Source: Archangiaceae bacterium
GTDB lineage: Bacteria > Myxococcota > Myxococcia > Myxococcales > Myxococcaceae
Length of the DNA: 51,388 nt
NCBI GenBank assembly: GCA_016879935.1
Contig: JAACJQ010000334.1
Location: 1 to 51,388, forward strand
Direction: 5' to 3'
The notes under the pieces: generated by a model
Database searches by the model: none
The model's input: the letters and a program-made list of their open reading frames with translations, nothing else
Told to the model about the DNA's origin: nothing
Position numbers and translations under genes: made by a program
In this document: in pieces, positions 20,090 to 29,266 of the stretch
Numbering within the stretch: the stretch's first letter is position 1
Layout: each line of letters opens with the position of its first letter

Positions 20090-21547
20090 TCAGCGTCGGC
20101 CGTTGGCGTAGCGGGCGTCGAGGTGGCGAAGGAACGACTCGGCCGTCAGCGGCCTGCCCGTCGCGAGCTGCACGCGCTCGAACACGTTCCCTTCGCCACC
20201 GTGGCGGTGCACGTTCGCCTTGAGCCACGCCAGCGTCGGAGCGAACTCTCCCCGGCCCAGCTCGTGTTCAGCCTCGGGCCGGTCGCGCTTGAGCGCCTCG
20301 GCGAGCTGCGCGGCCGCGAGGTTGCCCAGCGTGTACGTGGGGAAGAAGCCGAACTTCCCTGCGCTCCAGTGGCCGTCTTGCGGCCAGCCCTCGAGGTCGT
20401 TGCGTGGGCGCGTACCGAACCAGTACGCCGATGCGTCGCTCCACGCCGTCGGCAGGGCGTCGACCTGGAGCGTGCCTTCGATGAGCGCGCGCTCGAGCCG
20501 CATGCGCATCACGATGTGCAGGTCTGACGTCACCTCGTCGGCCCACGAACGCAAGAGCCCACGGTGCACGCGACGCAGGTGTTTGCGCACGGCCACCGAC
20601 GACGACGCGTCGTAGAACGGCGCCCACGCGGCCTTCGCCTTCGGAAACAACCACTCCCAGAAGGCGTCGCTGCGGCCGACGTGGTTCTCGAAGAAGCGCG
20701 CCTGCGACTCGTGGAGCGAGTGTGACGACGGCTCTCCGCGCGGCGTGCCCCAGGCGTTCTCGGGCAGGCCGTCGTCCATGAACCAGTGCCCCAGCTCGTG
20801 CAGCGTGCGCAGCACCGGGCCCGTCGCGTCGACCTTCGAGAAGCGCGTGGTGATGCGCACGTCTCCCGGGCCAATGGCAGCCGCGGAGCCGTGGGTGCCC
20901 TCGTCGATGCGTCCGCGTCGGTCGGCGAAGCCCATCGTCTTCGCGAGCGAGAGCAGCAGCTGCAGCTGGCCTGAGTCGGGCACCGGCCCCGGCTGTCGTT
21001 CGGGTGGCCCACTCTCCCAGGTCGTCGCGCGGCGCAGCAGTTCGTGCGCGAGCGACTCCACCAGCGGCACGATGGTGGCGGCCGAGACGAAAGGCTCGTA
21101 CTCGTCGAGCAGCGCCTCGTAGCGATCTCCGCCCCCGGCGAGCGCGTCGGCCTCTTCCCGTTTGAGGTTCACCACCTTCGACAGCTGCGCCTTGAAGACG
21201 CGCCCGTCGTTCGCGTCTCGCGCCGAGGCCCACGCTTCACGCGCGAGCGTGCACGTCTTTGCGAGCGACTCCACGAGACGGCGGGGCACGCGCACGGCCC
21301 GCCGGTGAATGCGTCGCCAGTGCTTCACATCGGCATCGTCGGAGCACGCGGTGAGCCACTCACCCACCTGTGGATCCGCCGCGAGGTCGCGCGCCATGCC
21401 GGCGAGCAAGGCCTGTTGATCAGCCCGGTGACGGGCTCCCGCGACGGGCATGCCGGTCGCCTCGTCCCAGGAAAGCAATGCGCTCGTCGAACGCAGCAGG
21501 GCACGTTCCCGCATCCTTTGCAGCAGCTGGGTGCGTGCGTCCGTCAT
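20090..21547 (-). CDS. M32 carboxypeptidase (carboxypeptidase Taq family)
   Basis: The 485-residue cytoplasmic zinc carboxypeptidase removes C-terminal residues from peptides. The zinc site is visible as LHELGHWFMDDG (HExxH), with LHESQARFFENHVGRS downstream supplying the family HES block. GTHGSAAAIGPGDVRITTRF aligns with the region before the zinc motif. HELGH replaces the HEGGH seen in many members. It lies convergent with the Thg1-like gene, three bases apart. An 18-bp near-perfect palindrome lies 34 bases upstream of the ATG. Confidence 0.93.
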   Translation of the reverse strand: MTDARTQLLQRMRERALLRSTSALLSWDEATGMPVAGARHRADQQALLAGMARDLAADPQVGEWLTACSDDADVKHWRRIHRRAVRVPRRLVESLAKTCTLAREAWASARDANDGRVFKAQLSKVVNLKREEADALAGGGDRYEALLDEYEPFVSAATIVPLVESLAHELLRRATTWESGPPERQPGPVPDSGQLQLLLSLAKTMGFADRRGRIDEGTHGSAAAIGPGDVRITTRFSKVDATGPVLRTLHELGHWFMDDGLPENAWGTPRGEPSSHSLHESQARFFENHVGRSDAFWEWLFPKAKAAWAPFYDASSSVAVRKHLRRVHRGLLRSWADEVTSDLHIVMRMRLERALIEGTLQVDALPTAWSDASAYWFGTRPRNDLEGWPQDGHWSAGKFGFFPTYTLGNLAAAQLAEALKRDRPEAEHELGRGEFAPTLAWLKANVHRHGGEGNVFERVQLATGRPLTAESFLRHLDARYANGRR

Positions 21548-21580
21548 GAGGGTGACGCCACTGCAAACGGTGACCCGATG

Positions 21581-21598
21581 CCGTGTCAGCTGGCACGG
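21581..21598. promoter_or_regulatory. Palindromic operator candidate upstream of the M32 peptidase
   Basis: CCGTGTCAG is followed directly by CTGGCACGG, an 18-bp inverted repeat with one mismatch. It lies 34-51 bases before the carboxypeptidase start, in the 90-base gap after the glycosyltransferase gene. A dimeric repressor or activator site is plausible. A transcription terminator is less likely because there is no loop or T-run. Confidence 0.35.
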
Positions 21599-21637
21599 AC
21601 AGGTGGGCTGATCAGCGCCGCGTTGATGGGCGTCACC

Positions 21638-23317
21638 TCAGCGCGGTGGCAGCAGCTGCACGATGGACCAGTCGTGCACCTTCGAGCGGTAGGCCACGCG
21701 CCCGCGCAGCCCGAGGCCCTTGAAGTGCTCGTCCACCCAGCGCTGCAGGCCCTCCTCCGTCTCGACCCCGCCGAAGCCCCAGTACACGAGCGACGTCACG
21801 TGGTCGTACCCGCGCTTCACTGCGAGCTGCGGCAGCTGGCCGGCCTTCGAGGCTTCAGCGCCCTCGATGTCGAGCCCGAGCCCGGTGCCCGACATCGCGT
21901 GGCGCTGGGTGGCCCAGCTGACGATGCCGTCGTCGTATTCCAGCAACCTGGCGTCGGCGGGCAGCTGCGCGCGAATCGCCGGCGCTTCGTCGAACCAGAA
22001 CGACGCGTAGCGCGCGTGGTACTCGGGCTGGTGGTGCAGCCGCAGGAAGAAGGCGACCGCGAGCGCAGGCCCGCCCACCAGCGCGCCCCACGCGAGCGGT
22101 GACGCGACGCGCTCGGGAACACGCTCGGCCAGCCGCTCGAGGCCGTGCAGCGCGACGAGCGAGACGAACAGCTCGGGTACCGGCACGTACCAGTGGCCCT
22201 GGCTGAAGAGCTGCACGAAGAAGAAGTCGTAGCCGAGCAGCAGCGCCACGCCGATGCCGCTTGCTGCGAGGAACTGAGCGCGCAGCGCAGGCCCGCCCCA
22301 GGTGACGACGACGCTCTGCCCGTCGCGTCTGAACGAGAGGAGCAGTACCGGCATCACCACCAGCGCGAGCGCCGGCACGACGAGCTGACTGACGCGAAAG
22401 AAGGTGGGAATGCTCTGCACGCCGCCGCTGAGCAGTGTGTTGTACACCTCCCACAGACTCGTGAAGTTGGTGGCGTTGACGTACGGCACGGTGCTCTTCA
22501 GCGAACCGCTCACCGGCATCGCTGCGCCGAAGTACCACTTCGAAAACGACAGGTACGCCGCGACGGGCGCCGCTGCCGAGAGCGTCAAGGCGAGCCGGGC
22601 GCGCAAGCCGGGCAGCCTCCACATCGCGACCGCCCACAGCGCGCCAGCGACGAAGACGAGGTCGAGGCGGCTCAACATCAGCATCGCGAGCGCAAGGCCG
22701 AACCGGGTGGCGTCGCGCCTGTGCTCCAGCGGCCGCGCGACCCACAACCAGAGCAACAGACAGAACGCCGCGACCGAAGACGAGCTCTCCATGCCGTTGG
22801 CGAAGCTCCACCATGAGCCGTAGAGCGGCAGCGGCCCCTCCTCCGAGTTCTGCGCCGCGATGGTGGCGACGGGCACCGACAGCCACACGGGAGCCACCAG
22901 CAACCCGAAGGCCCCCGGCACCAGCAACGGGAAGAGCGCGGTGAGCGACCCATCAGCCCGGCGGAACGCCCGCGCGAGGAACTACACGGCAGCGCCCAGC
23001 AAGACGAGCTCGAACGTCAGCAGCCACGCGAGGTCGAAGTGCGTGCCATGGCCCGGCAGCCGCAGCACGTACACGAGCGACACCGCGGCCTGCCAGAGCG
23101 GGTGAAAACCGTTCGACGGGCGCTCGCCATCGGAGCCGATGACGCCCTCGAGCCCCACGTTCCGTCCGACGACGAGATAGTAGAACGTGTCTGCAGCGGT
23201 GTAGCCGAAGAGCCTTGGGCCTCCGCCGTGCAGCACGTCAGCCAGAATCGGAGCGACGAGGACGGCGAGCGTGAGCCCGAGCGGAAGAACGAACGAGAGA
23301 CGACGGTGGCGAGGCAT
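21638..23317 (-). pseudogene. Membrane glycosyltransferase-like gene with an in-frame TAG stop
   Basis: The ATG at 23317 opens a frame that runs to a TAG at 22982-22984 and then continues in the same frame to 21638, giving about 559 codons in all. The first part has a transmembrane helix and GSDGERPSNGFHPLWQ, typical of GT39-like or arabinofuranosyltransferase-like membrane proteins. The second part has many further helices and a soluble C-terminal domain. Two alternatives are a TGG-to-TAG or TAC-to-TAG change and a sequencing error. The downstream piece could only start at TTG or internal codons, without a ribosome site. Confidence 0.78.
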
Positions 23318-23454
23318 TTGGGTGTGAGTGGCCGTGCCTACTCGCTTTCGTTGAACGCAGCACGTCACGGCTCGCATGGTTCTCGTGTCGACAGTCGACA
23401 CCCGACACCTCGCCGTCTAAGCCGCCACGCCTCTCTTCCCGGGGGAAGTCCTTC

Positions 23455-24990
23455 ATGCGGCGTCTGCTCCTCACTGCTGTGCTGTTCACCACCGCGGCCC
23501 ACGCGTCGGGCTTCTACTTCGGCGACAACGGCGCCAAGGCCATGGTGCAGGGCGGCGCTTTCACTGCGCAGGCTGACGACGTCTCGGCGATGCAGCACAA
23601 CCCGGCTGGCCTGACGCAGCTCAAGGGCCTCTCGTTCCTCGTCGACGGCAACTTCATGAACAACGAAGTGTCGTTCTGGCGCCAGGACCCGGGTTGGAAC
23701 CCGGGCGCGCCGTCGAACCTGATGGAGAAGGTGCTGCGCACGGGCAGCAACTTCGCTCCGGGTGGCACGGTGTTCGTGTCTCCGATGTTCGGTGTGTCGT
23801 ACGGCTTCGAGCTGTTCGGCCGCGCGGCGACGGTGGCGCTGGGCCTCTACGTGCCGCCCGCGGTGGGGCTCAATCAGTACGCCGCGCCCGACTACACGCA
23901 GGAGAACGGCCGCTACGTGAAGAACCCGCGCCGCTTCTCGCGCAATCGCTACATGCTCGTGAAGCAGGACATCGTCATCGCGTTCCCGACGCTGTCGCTC
24001 GCGTACGACATTCACCGGCTGGTGCAGGTCGGCGTGTCGCTGCAGCTCGTCGTCTCGCAGTTCGACTTCAACCAGGCCGTGTACAGCGGCTTGTCCGACC
24101 CGACGAAGTCGACCGAAGAAGACCCGTCGTTCGACTCCATCGTCTCGGCGAACCTGCAGGGGAAGATGGGCTTCACCGCCGTCGCCGGCGTGATGGTGCG
24201 CCCCACCGACTCGTTGTCGTTCGGCGTCTCGGTGCGCCCGCCCATCGCGATTCGCGCGCGCGGCAAGCTGACGTTCGAGCTCGGTGAGGCGGCGCGGTCG
24301 CTGAACTCGCAGGTGACGGGTGACCAGGGAGAGCTCGCCTTCACGATGCCGCTCGAGCTGGCCGTCGGAGCGCGCTTCTCGCCCTCGCAGACGTGGGGCG
24401 TGAACGCCGACTTCCGCTACCAGGGGTGGAACTCGCTCGACGCGCTGGTGCTCACGCCCATCGACGTGACGCTGAAGGTGGGCGCCGGAGAGCCGCAGGC
24501 CGTGGCGCCGTTCCGCATTCCGAAGAACTGGGTCGGCACGTTCTCGGCGCGCGTGGGTGGCAGCTATCGCCCGTGGAAGTGGACGACGTTCTCGGCGGGC
24601 GCCTGGTACGAGACGTCGGCGCAGCCCTCGCAGTACTTCGCGCTCGACTTCCCGCACCCGAACCGCGTGTTCCTCACCGCGGGCGTGACCGGCCACCTCG
24701 GGCCCGTCGATGTCATCGTCGGCTTCGTCTACACGCCGACGCAGACGTACAACATCACCGACTCCGAGCAGCGGCAGGGGCAGACGAGCGCCGACTTGAA
24801 GGGCGGCATCGTCGGCAACGGGCAGTACGTCGTCGGAGGCTGGGTGGTGTCGGCCGGTGTTCGCGGCAACTTCCAGTTCGGTGCGCAGAAGGAAGCGCCG
24901 AAGGCCGAGGTCGCGCCCGTGGTTGCGCCCGTGACGCCGCCCGCTGCCGAGCCGACGCCCGCGCCTGCACCGGCTCCCGCGACGCCGTGA
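23455..24990 (+). CDS. FadL/OmpP1-type outer membrane transport protein
   Basis: The 511-residue protein has a signal peptide (residues 1-18, MRRLLLTAVLFTTAAHAS) followed by GFYFGDNGAKAMVQGGAF and HNPAGLTQLKG, the N-terminal hatch motif of the FadL family of hydrophobic-compound channels. The remaining body alternates polar and apolar residues as in a beta barrel, to about residue 480. The last 30 residues are Pro/Ala/Glu rich and would extend beyond the barrel, which is unusual because FadL proteins normally end in a barrel strand. No operon partner is obvious. A weak GCCACA/TGTGGC hairpin follows the stop. Confidence 0.92.
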   Translation: MRRLLLTAVLFTTAAHASGFYFGDNGAKAMVQGGAFTAQADDVSAMQHNPAGLTQLKGLSFLVDGNFMNNEVSFWRQDPGWNPGAPSNLMEKVLRTGSNFAPGGTVFVSPMFGVSYGFELFGRAATVALGLYVPPAVGLNQYAAPDYTQENGRYVKNPRRFSRNRYMLVKQDIVIAFPTLSLAYDIHRLVQVGVSLQLVVSQFDFNQAVYSGLSDPTKSTEEDPSFDSIVSANLQGKMGFTAVAGVMVRPTDSLSFGVSVRPPIAIRARGKLTFELGEAARSLNSQVTGDQGELAFTMPLELAVGARFSPSQTWGVNADFRYQGWNSLDALVLTPIDVTLKVGAGEPQAVAPFRIPKNWVGTFSARVGGSYRPWKWTTFSAGAWYETSAQPSQYFALDFPHPNRVFLTAGVTGHLGPVDVIVGFVYTPTQTYNITDSEQRQGQTSADLKGGIVGNGQYVVGGWVVSAGVRGNFQFGAQKEAPKAEVAPVVAPVTPPAAEPTPAPAPAPATP

Positions 24991-25088
24991 GCCGCAGTCA
25001 GATTCGCTCCACCTGCGCCACAGCGAATGTGGCTCATCACGAACTGATCCACGCGAGCGGCGCGCTGGCGGTGTAGACCCACGCCGCG

Positions 25089-26549
25089 ATGTCCGACGGG
25101 CTCACCTTTGGCCGTTACCAGTTGCTGGAGCGCGTCGCCGCGGGCGGCATGGGTGAAGTGTGGGTCGGCCTGCAGACGGGCATCGGCAAGTTCCAGCGGC
25201 CGGTCGCGGTGAAGCTCTTGCTCCCGCACCTCATCGACGACCCGCGGCTGGTGAAGATGTTCCTGCAGGAAGCGCGGCTCGGCGCGCAGATGACGCACGC
25301 GAACGTCGTGCAGGTCTACGACGTCGGCTTCGAGCACGACCGCTACTTCATCGTGATGGAGCTCGTGCGCGGCGTCTCGCTCTCGAAGCTCATCGCGGGG
25401 CTGCAGGGCGCGCAGCAGCGGCTCTCGCCCGACCTCATCGCCTTCATCGCGCGCTCGGTGTGTGACGGCCTCTTCGTCGCGCACGAGCAGCGCGGCAACG
25501 ACGGCAAGCCGCTCCACTTCGTCCACCGCGACGTCACGCCGCACAACGTGCTCGTGTCAGTCGACGGCGCGGTGAAGCTCACCGACTTCGGCATCGCGCG
25601 TGTGGCCGAGGGCGACAGGCTGTCGAAGCCCGGCATCGTGCTGGGCAAGCTCAGTTACCTACCGCCGGAGCAGCTGCTCGGCCAACCGGTCGATGCGCGC
25701 GCCGACGTGTTCGCCGCAGGAGCGACGATTTTTCACCTCGCCGCCCTCGAGAAGCCGTTCGAGGCCTCGACTGGCCCCACGCTCGACCCGATGCGGCTGC
25801 CCATCGTGCCGTTGCGCGTGCTGCGCCCCGACCTGCCGAAAGAGCTCTGCGAAGTCATCGAACGCGCGATGCGACCCGACCCCGCGGAGCGGTTTCAGAC
25901 GGCGCGCGAGTTTCGAAACGCGCTACCGGTGCCGTCCCCCGACGCTCCCGAAGCCCTCGGCGCATTGATTCGCCGCGTGTGCGCCGCGGCGCTCATCGAC
26001 CTCGAAGCGAAGACGGAACGCGCCGCCCGTGGCCAGCCCGAGACCGAGCCGTCGCGGCCCTCCGTCGTTCGGCGTGAGCCCACCAACGCGTCATCGATGT
26101 CGGCGAGCGAGCTGCCCCAGCTTCAGAGAGACCGGCGCGGCCCCATCGCGCTGCTGGTGCTCGCGCTCCTCGCGGGCGCCGGCGGCTATCTCGCGTTGCG
26201 GGAGTCGCCGAAGGAGCAGCCGCCTCCACCCGTCGTCGAGGTGAAGCCGCCGCCGCTCGCGCCAGTCGTTCCCGTCGTCGCCGTCGAAGCGCCAGTGGTC
26301 GACGCGGGAGCGCCGCCGGCCGTGGTCGCGGTGAACCGCACGCCAGGCAGCCTCGTGCTCGAAGCAACGCCGTGGGCCGAGGTGACGCTCGACGGCCGCA
26401 GCGTGGGCGAGACGCCACTGGGCAACGTCTCCGTCCTTCCCGGCATGCACACGCTGCTCTTCAAGAACCCCGAGAGCGGCAAGTCGGTGAAGCGCACGAT
26501 TCAGGTGAACCCGGGTCAACGGGTCTCGCTGCGGGTCGACCTGCGATGA
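25089..26549 (+). CDS. Ser/Thr protein kinase with transmembrane helix and PEGA domain
   Basis: The 486-residue kinase has its catalytic domain at residues 8-275. The glycine loop is VAAGGMGEVW, the ATP-anchoring lysine is in VAVKLLLPHL (K42), the catalytic loop is FVHRDVTPHN and the metal site is LTDFGIARV. A transmembrane helix (about 355-372) separates it from a Pro-rich linker and a C-terminal PEGA domain (about 417-486, TPGSLVLEATPWAEVTLDGR) expected outside the membrane. The stop overlaps the start of the FHA enhancer-binding gene (ATGA), so kinase and regulator are co-expressed. Phosphorylation of that FHA partner, or docking to it, is likely. Confidence 0.95.
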   Translation: MSDGLTFGRYQLLERVAAGGMGEVWVGLQTGIGKFQRPVAVKLLLPHLIDDPRLVKMFLQEARLGAQMTHANVVQVYDVGFEHDRYFIVMELVRGVSLSKLIAGLQGAQQRLSPDLIAFIARSVCDGLFVAHEQRGNDGKPLHFVHRDVTPHNVLVSVDGAVKLTDFGIARVAEGDRLSKPGIVLGKLSYLPPEQLLGQPVDARADVFAAGATIFHLAALEKPFEASTGPTLDPMRLPIVPLRVLRPDLPKELCEVIERAMRPDPAERFQTAREFRNALPVPSPDAPEALGALIRRVCAAALIDLEAKTERAARGQPETEPSRPSVVRREPTNASSMSASELPQLQRDRRGPIALLVLALLAGAGGYLALRESPKEQPPPPVVEVKPPPLAPVVPVVAVEAPVVDAGAPPAVVAVNRTPGSLVLEATPWAEVTLDGRSVGETPLGNVSVLPGMHTLLFKNPESGKSVKRTIQVNPGQRVSLRVDLR

Positions 26550-27805
26550 GCCGCACGAACTTCACGGGTCCGACGCAGACGATGTCGGAAGACGCCGCGC
26601 CGCTCGAGCCGGTGGTGCTCGAAGCTGGCGACGTCACCTTCCGGCTCGAGCAGGGCATGGCCATCGCGGGCTCGAGCAGCCGCAGCGACCTCGTGCTCGT
26701 CGACCGCACGGTGTCGGGCCGGCACGCGTCGTTCGAGCTGCTCCCCGGCGCGGTGCGCGTGCGCGACCTGGGCAGCCGCAACGGCATTCGGTTCCTCGGC
26801 GCGAAGGTGGAGTCGGTCGTCGTACCCATCGGCGCGAGCGTGACGTTGGGAAAGACGCTCGTGCAGCTGCGCCGGCCGGCCGATGGAGCGGCCGCTGCTG
26901 CCACCGATGACTGGCACGGCCTCGTCGCGCGAAGTCTGCCGATGCGGCAGTTGCTCTGGCGGCTCGAGCGCGCCGCGAAGACCGACGTCTCCGTCGTGCT
27001 GCGTGGGCCGACGGGCGCGGGGACAGAAGCGGTGGCGCGCGCGCTCCATGCGGCGTCGCCACGCGCGAAGGCGCCGTTCGTGGTGTTCGACGGTGCCGGC
27101 GCACGCGGCGACCTGCTCGAGAGCGAATTGTTCGGCCACGTGAAGGGCGCGTTCACGGGAGCGGTGCTGGCGAAGGCCGGCGTGCTCGAGCTCGCGCACG
27201 GCGGCACGGTGCTGCTCGACAACGTCGACCAGATGCCGATGGACCTGCAGCCCAAGCTGCTCAGGTTCCTCGAGGAGCGAACGCTTCGTCGCATCGGCGA
27301 CACGAAGACGAAGCAGGTCGACGTGCGCATCGTGTCGACGTCGCAGCAGGGCCTCGAGCGCGCGGTGGAGCAGCGGCTGCTCCGTGAAGACCTCTTCTAC
27401 CGGCTCGCGGCGGTGGTGCTCGACGTGCCCGCGCTGCATCAACGGCGTGAAGACATCGCGGTGCTGGCGAGGGTGTTCGCAGGCCCGAAGGTGACGCTCT
27501 CGCCTTCCACCATCGCGGCGCTCGAGGCACACCCGTGGCCGGGCAACGCGCGCGAGCTCAAACACGCGGTGGAGCGCAGCCTCACGCTCGGCACCTGGGA
27601 GAACGCCAGGCCGGTCGATGGTGCGCTGCCCGAGACCGACCTGAAGGCCGCGCGGGAAAAGGTGTCAGGCGCGTTCGAGGCCGATGCGCTCAAGGCGCTG
27701 CTCGAGAAGCACCGGTGGAACGTGGCGGCCGTCGCGCGCGAGGCAAAGATGGCGCGCAGCCATCTCTACACGCTGATTCAGAAGCACGGCCTCAAGCGCC
27801 GCTGA
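26546..27805 (+). CDS. FHA-domain sigma-54 enhancer-binding-like protein with degenerate ATPase motifs
   Basis: The 419-residue protein begins with an FHA domain (about 20-105; SGRHASFEL, DLGSRNGIRF). A sigma-54 activator AAA+ domain follows at about 130-345, then a Fis-like HTH at about 375-419 (NVAAVAREAKMARSHLYTLI). The GAFTGA sigma-54-contact loop (201-206) and the arginine-finger segment REDLFYRL are kept. The Walker A Lys is Thr160 (GPTGAGTE), and the Walker B Glu is Asn226 (LLDNVDQMP). ATP hydrolysis is therefore doubtful. It may be a pseudo-ATPase that modulates a partner activator, or bind DNA as a phospho-sensor. The start is fixed by the overlap with the kinase gene. Confidence 0.9.
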   Translation: MSRTNFTGPTQTMSEDAAPLEPVVLEAGDVTFRLEQGMAIAGSSSRSDLVLVDRTVSGRHASFELLPGAVRVRDLGSRNGIRFLGAKVESVVVPIGASVTLGKTLVQLRRPADGAAAAATDDWHGLVARSLPMRQLLWRLERAAKTDVSVVLRGPTGAGTEAVARALHAASPRAKAPFVVFDGAGARGDLLESELFGHVKGAFTGAVLAKAGVLELAHGGTVLLDNVDQMPMDLQPKLLRFLEERTLRRIGDTKTKQVDVRIVSTSQQGLERAVEQRLLREDLFYRLAAVVLDVPALHQRREDIAVLARVFAGPKVTLSPSTIAALEAHPWPGNARELKHAVERSLTLGTWENARPVDGALPETDLKAAREKVSGAFEADALKALLEKHRWNVAAVAREAKMARSHLYTLIQKHGLKRR

Positions 27806-28480
27806 TCACTTCTTCGCGACGAACCCGCACAGCTTCGCATTCGTGCGCGTGGCCTTCGCGATGCGGGCGAACAGCTCTTCGTACGACGGCTCGTAGCCGA
27901 TGGGCTCGTTGGCCGGAGCGTCGCGGTACTCGGCGAGCGGTTCGAGCGTCGCCAGACACGCAGCATCATCTCCCGCTTTGTGCTGCGTGATGGCGAGGTC
28001 GTTTCGAATCCACATCACGTCGAAGCGGTCGAGCACGGGAACGCAGGTCTCGAGGAGCGGCTTGAGCAGCGCGATGGCCTCGGCGTACTGCTTCTTGTCG
28101 TACGCCGTCTTGAACGCCGCGCGCGTCTTCTTCACCTCGGGCACGGCGCAGCCCTTCTTCGGCGTCAGATAGCGGCCATCGAACGACGCGCGCGCACCGC
28201 AGTAGCTCCGGCACGCCTCGCCCGTCGACGTCACCGTCACCTCGTCGTCCTTCACCGCGAACTGAAGCTCGCACTTCTCACCTTCGTCGTTCGCGAGGCC
28301 GGAAGCGCCCTTCCACGCTCCGCTCAGCTGGCAGGTGTGTGCGTTCGCGCCGACGACTTCGATGGAGAACGTGCCCTTGCCGAGCACCAGCGTGCCGGCG
28401 CCACCTTCGAAGACGTACGTGCCGGCTTTCGGCTCCAGCGGGCCAGCGCTCAGCACCATTGCGACCATCAGAACGTGCAT
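27806..28480 (-). CDS. Secreted protein of unknown function
   Basis: The 224-residue product starts at an ATG (MHVLMVAMVLSAGP) that reads as a short signal peptide; longer upstream starts add an Arg-rich leader and were rejected. The mature part has a beta-rich first half (GTYVFEGGAGTLVLG, then TVTSTGEACRSYCG) and a helical, TPR-like second half (YDKKQYAEAIALLKPLLETC). The stop abuts the stop of the convergent FHA regulator gene with no gap. I do not recognise a named family. A periplasmic or surface location is inferred from the signal. Confidence 0.7.
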   Translation of the reverse strand: MHVLMVAMVLSAGPLEPKAGTYVFEGGAGTLVLGKGTFSIEVVGANAHTCQLSGAWKGASGLANDEGEKCELQFAVKDDEVTVTSTGEACRSYCGARASFDGRYLTPKKGCAVPEVKKTRAAFKTAYDKKQYAEAIALLKPLLETCVPVLDRFDVMWIRNDLAITQHKAGDDAACLATLEPLAEYRDAPANEPIGYEPSYEELFARIAKATRTNAKLCGFVAKK

Positions 28481-28601
28481 GAGCGCTTCATCGCACAAGC
28501 GTCCTCTCGACCGGACAGCGACGCGATCGAGGGCACTCCAAACCGGCCCGGAACGGCGGCACCCGCGCCCGGAAACGCCCGCGACCACTGGGCAATCGCA
28601 C

Positions 28602-28617
28602 TGGCCGCGCGTTTGCC
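28602..28617 (+). promoter_or_regulatory. Sigma-54-type promoter candidate
   Basis: TGGCCG, five bases, then TTGCC matches the -24/-12 pattern with correct 16-base geometry. It lies 43 bases before the ATG of the lipoprotein gene at 28661, in a 180-base intergenic region. The sequence resembles the pseudo-receiver promoter at 39129. A FHA enhancer-binding-like gene lies less than 1 kb upstream. Confidence 0.5.
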
Positions 28618-28660
28618 CTGTGTCTGTCTCGAAGCACTCACTCACTCCCAGGAGAAGCAC

Positions 28661-29266
28661 ATGAAGAAGCAGATGATGACGGTCGCGGCGCTGGCGGGTC
28701 TGGCGCTCACGGGTTGCGGTGTTCCGGCGAAGGTCGGTGGTGGCAAGACGGGCGCGGCGCAGTCGCTCCAGGCCGCGTCGGCTCCGACCAAGTCGGGCGT
28801 GAACAAGGCGGCGGGCGGCATCGACCTCACCGGCAACGTCGACTACTCGTGCCCGCACGGCGGCTCGGCGACGTTGAAGGACTTCGCCTTGAGCGTGAAC
28901 GGCACCGAAGCCGGCGGCGTCGTCTCGCAGAAGTTCACGCTCACGTACGTGAACTGCGGGCTCGCGAAGAGCGAAGCGGGCGTGGCCATCTACAACGGCA
29001 GCTTCGAGGTCGCGCAGCGCATCGAAGGCACCGCGAGCGGCGGCACGGTGGAGCAGACGTTCAAGGGGCGCGTCACGCTCTCGGGCGCGTTCGACGACTT
29101 CCTCGAGGCTGACGTGAAGCAGCGCATCGCGGCGAGCGCCATCGGCACGGGCACGGCGTCGGTGAAGCTCGAGGGCTCGCTCAAGAACTCGGGTGGCGCG
29201 TACACGTACGCCGAAGACCTGAACCTCTCGGGTGAGCTGCCCGTGGAAGTGGCGGCGGCCAAGTGA
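28661..29266 (+). CDS. Lipoprotein of unknown function
   Basis: The 201-residue product has a clear AGGAG site eight bases before the ATG and a lipoprotein signal ending in LALTGC. After a Ser/Gly/Lys-rich linker the body is beta-rich with two cysteines (VDYSCPHGG, TYVNCGLAK). It could form a single beta-sandwich, but I do not recognise a family. The stop overlaps the GTG of the next small lipoprotein by four bases. A sigma-54-like promoter precedes the pair, which suggests regulated, not housekeeping, expression. Confidence 0.8.
   Translation: MKKQMMTVAALAGLALTGCGVPAKVGGGKTGAAQSLQAASAPTKSGVNKAAGGIDLTGNVDYSCPHGGSATLKDFALSVNGTEAGGVVSQKFTLTYVNCGLAKSEAGVAIYNGSFEVAQRIEGTASGGTVEQTFKGRVTLSGAFDDFLEADVKQRIAASAIGTGTASVKLEGSLKNSGGAYTYAEDLNLSGELPVEVAAAK

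Noticed and set aside
25017-25033. GCCACA/TGTGGC hairpin after the FadL gene as a terminator.
   Set aside because: Short stem, no T-run; kept only as a remark.
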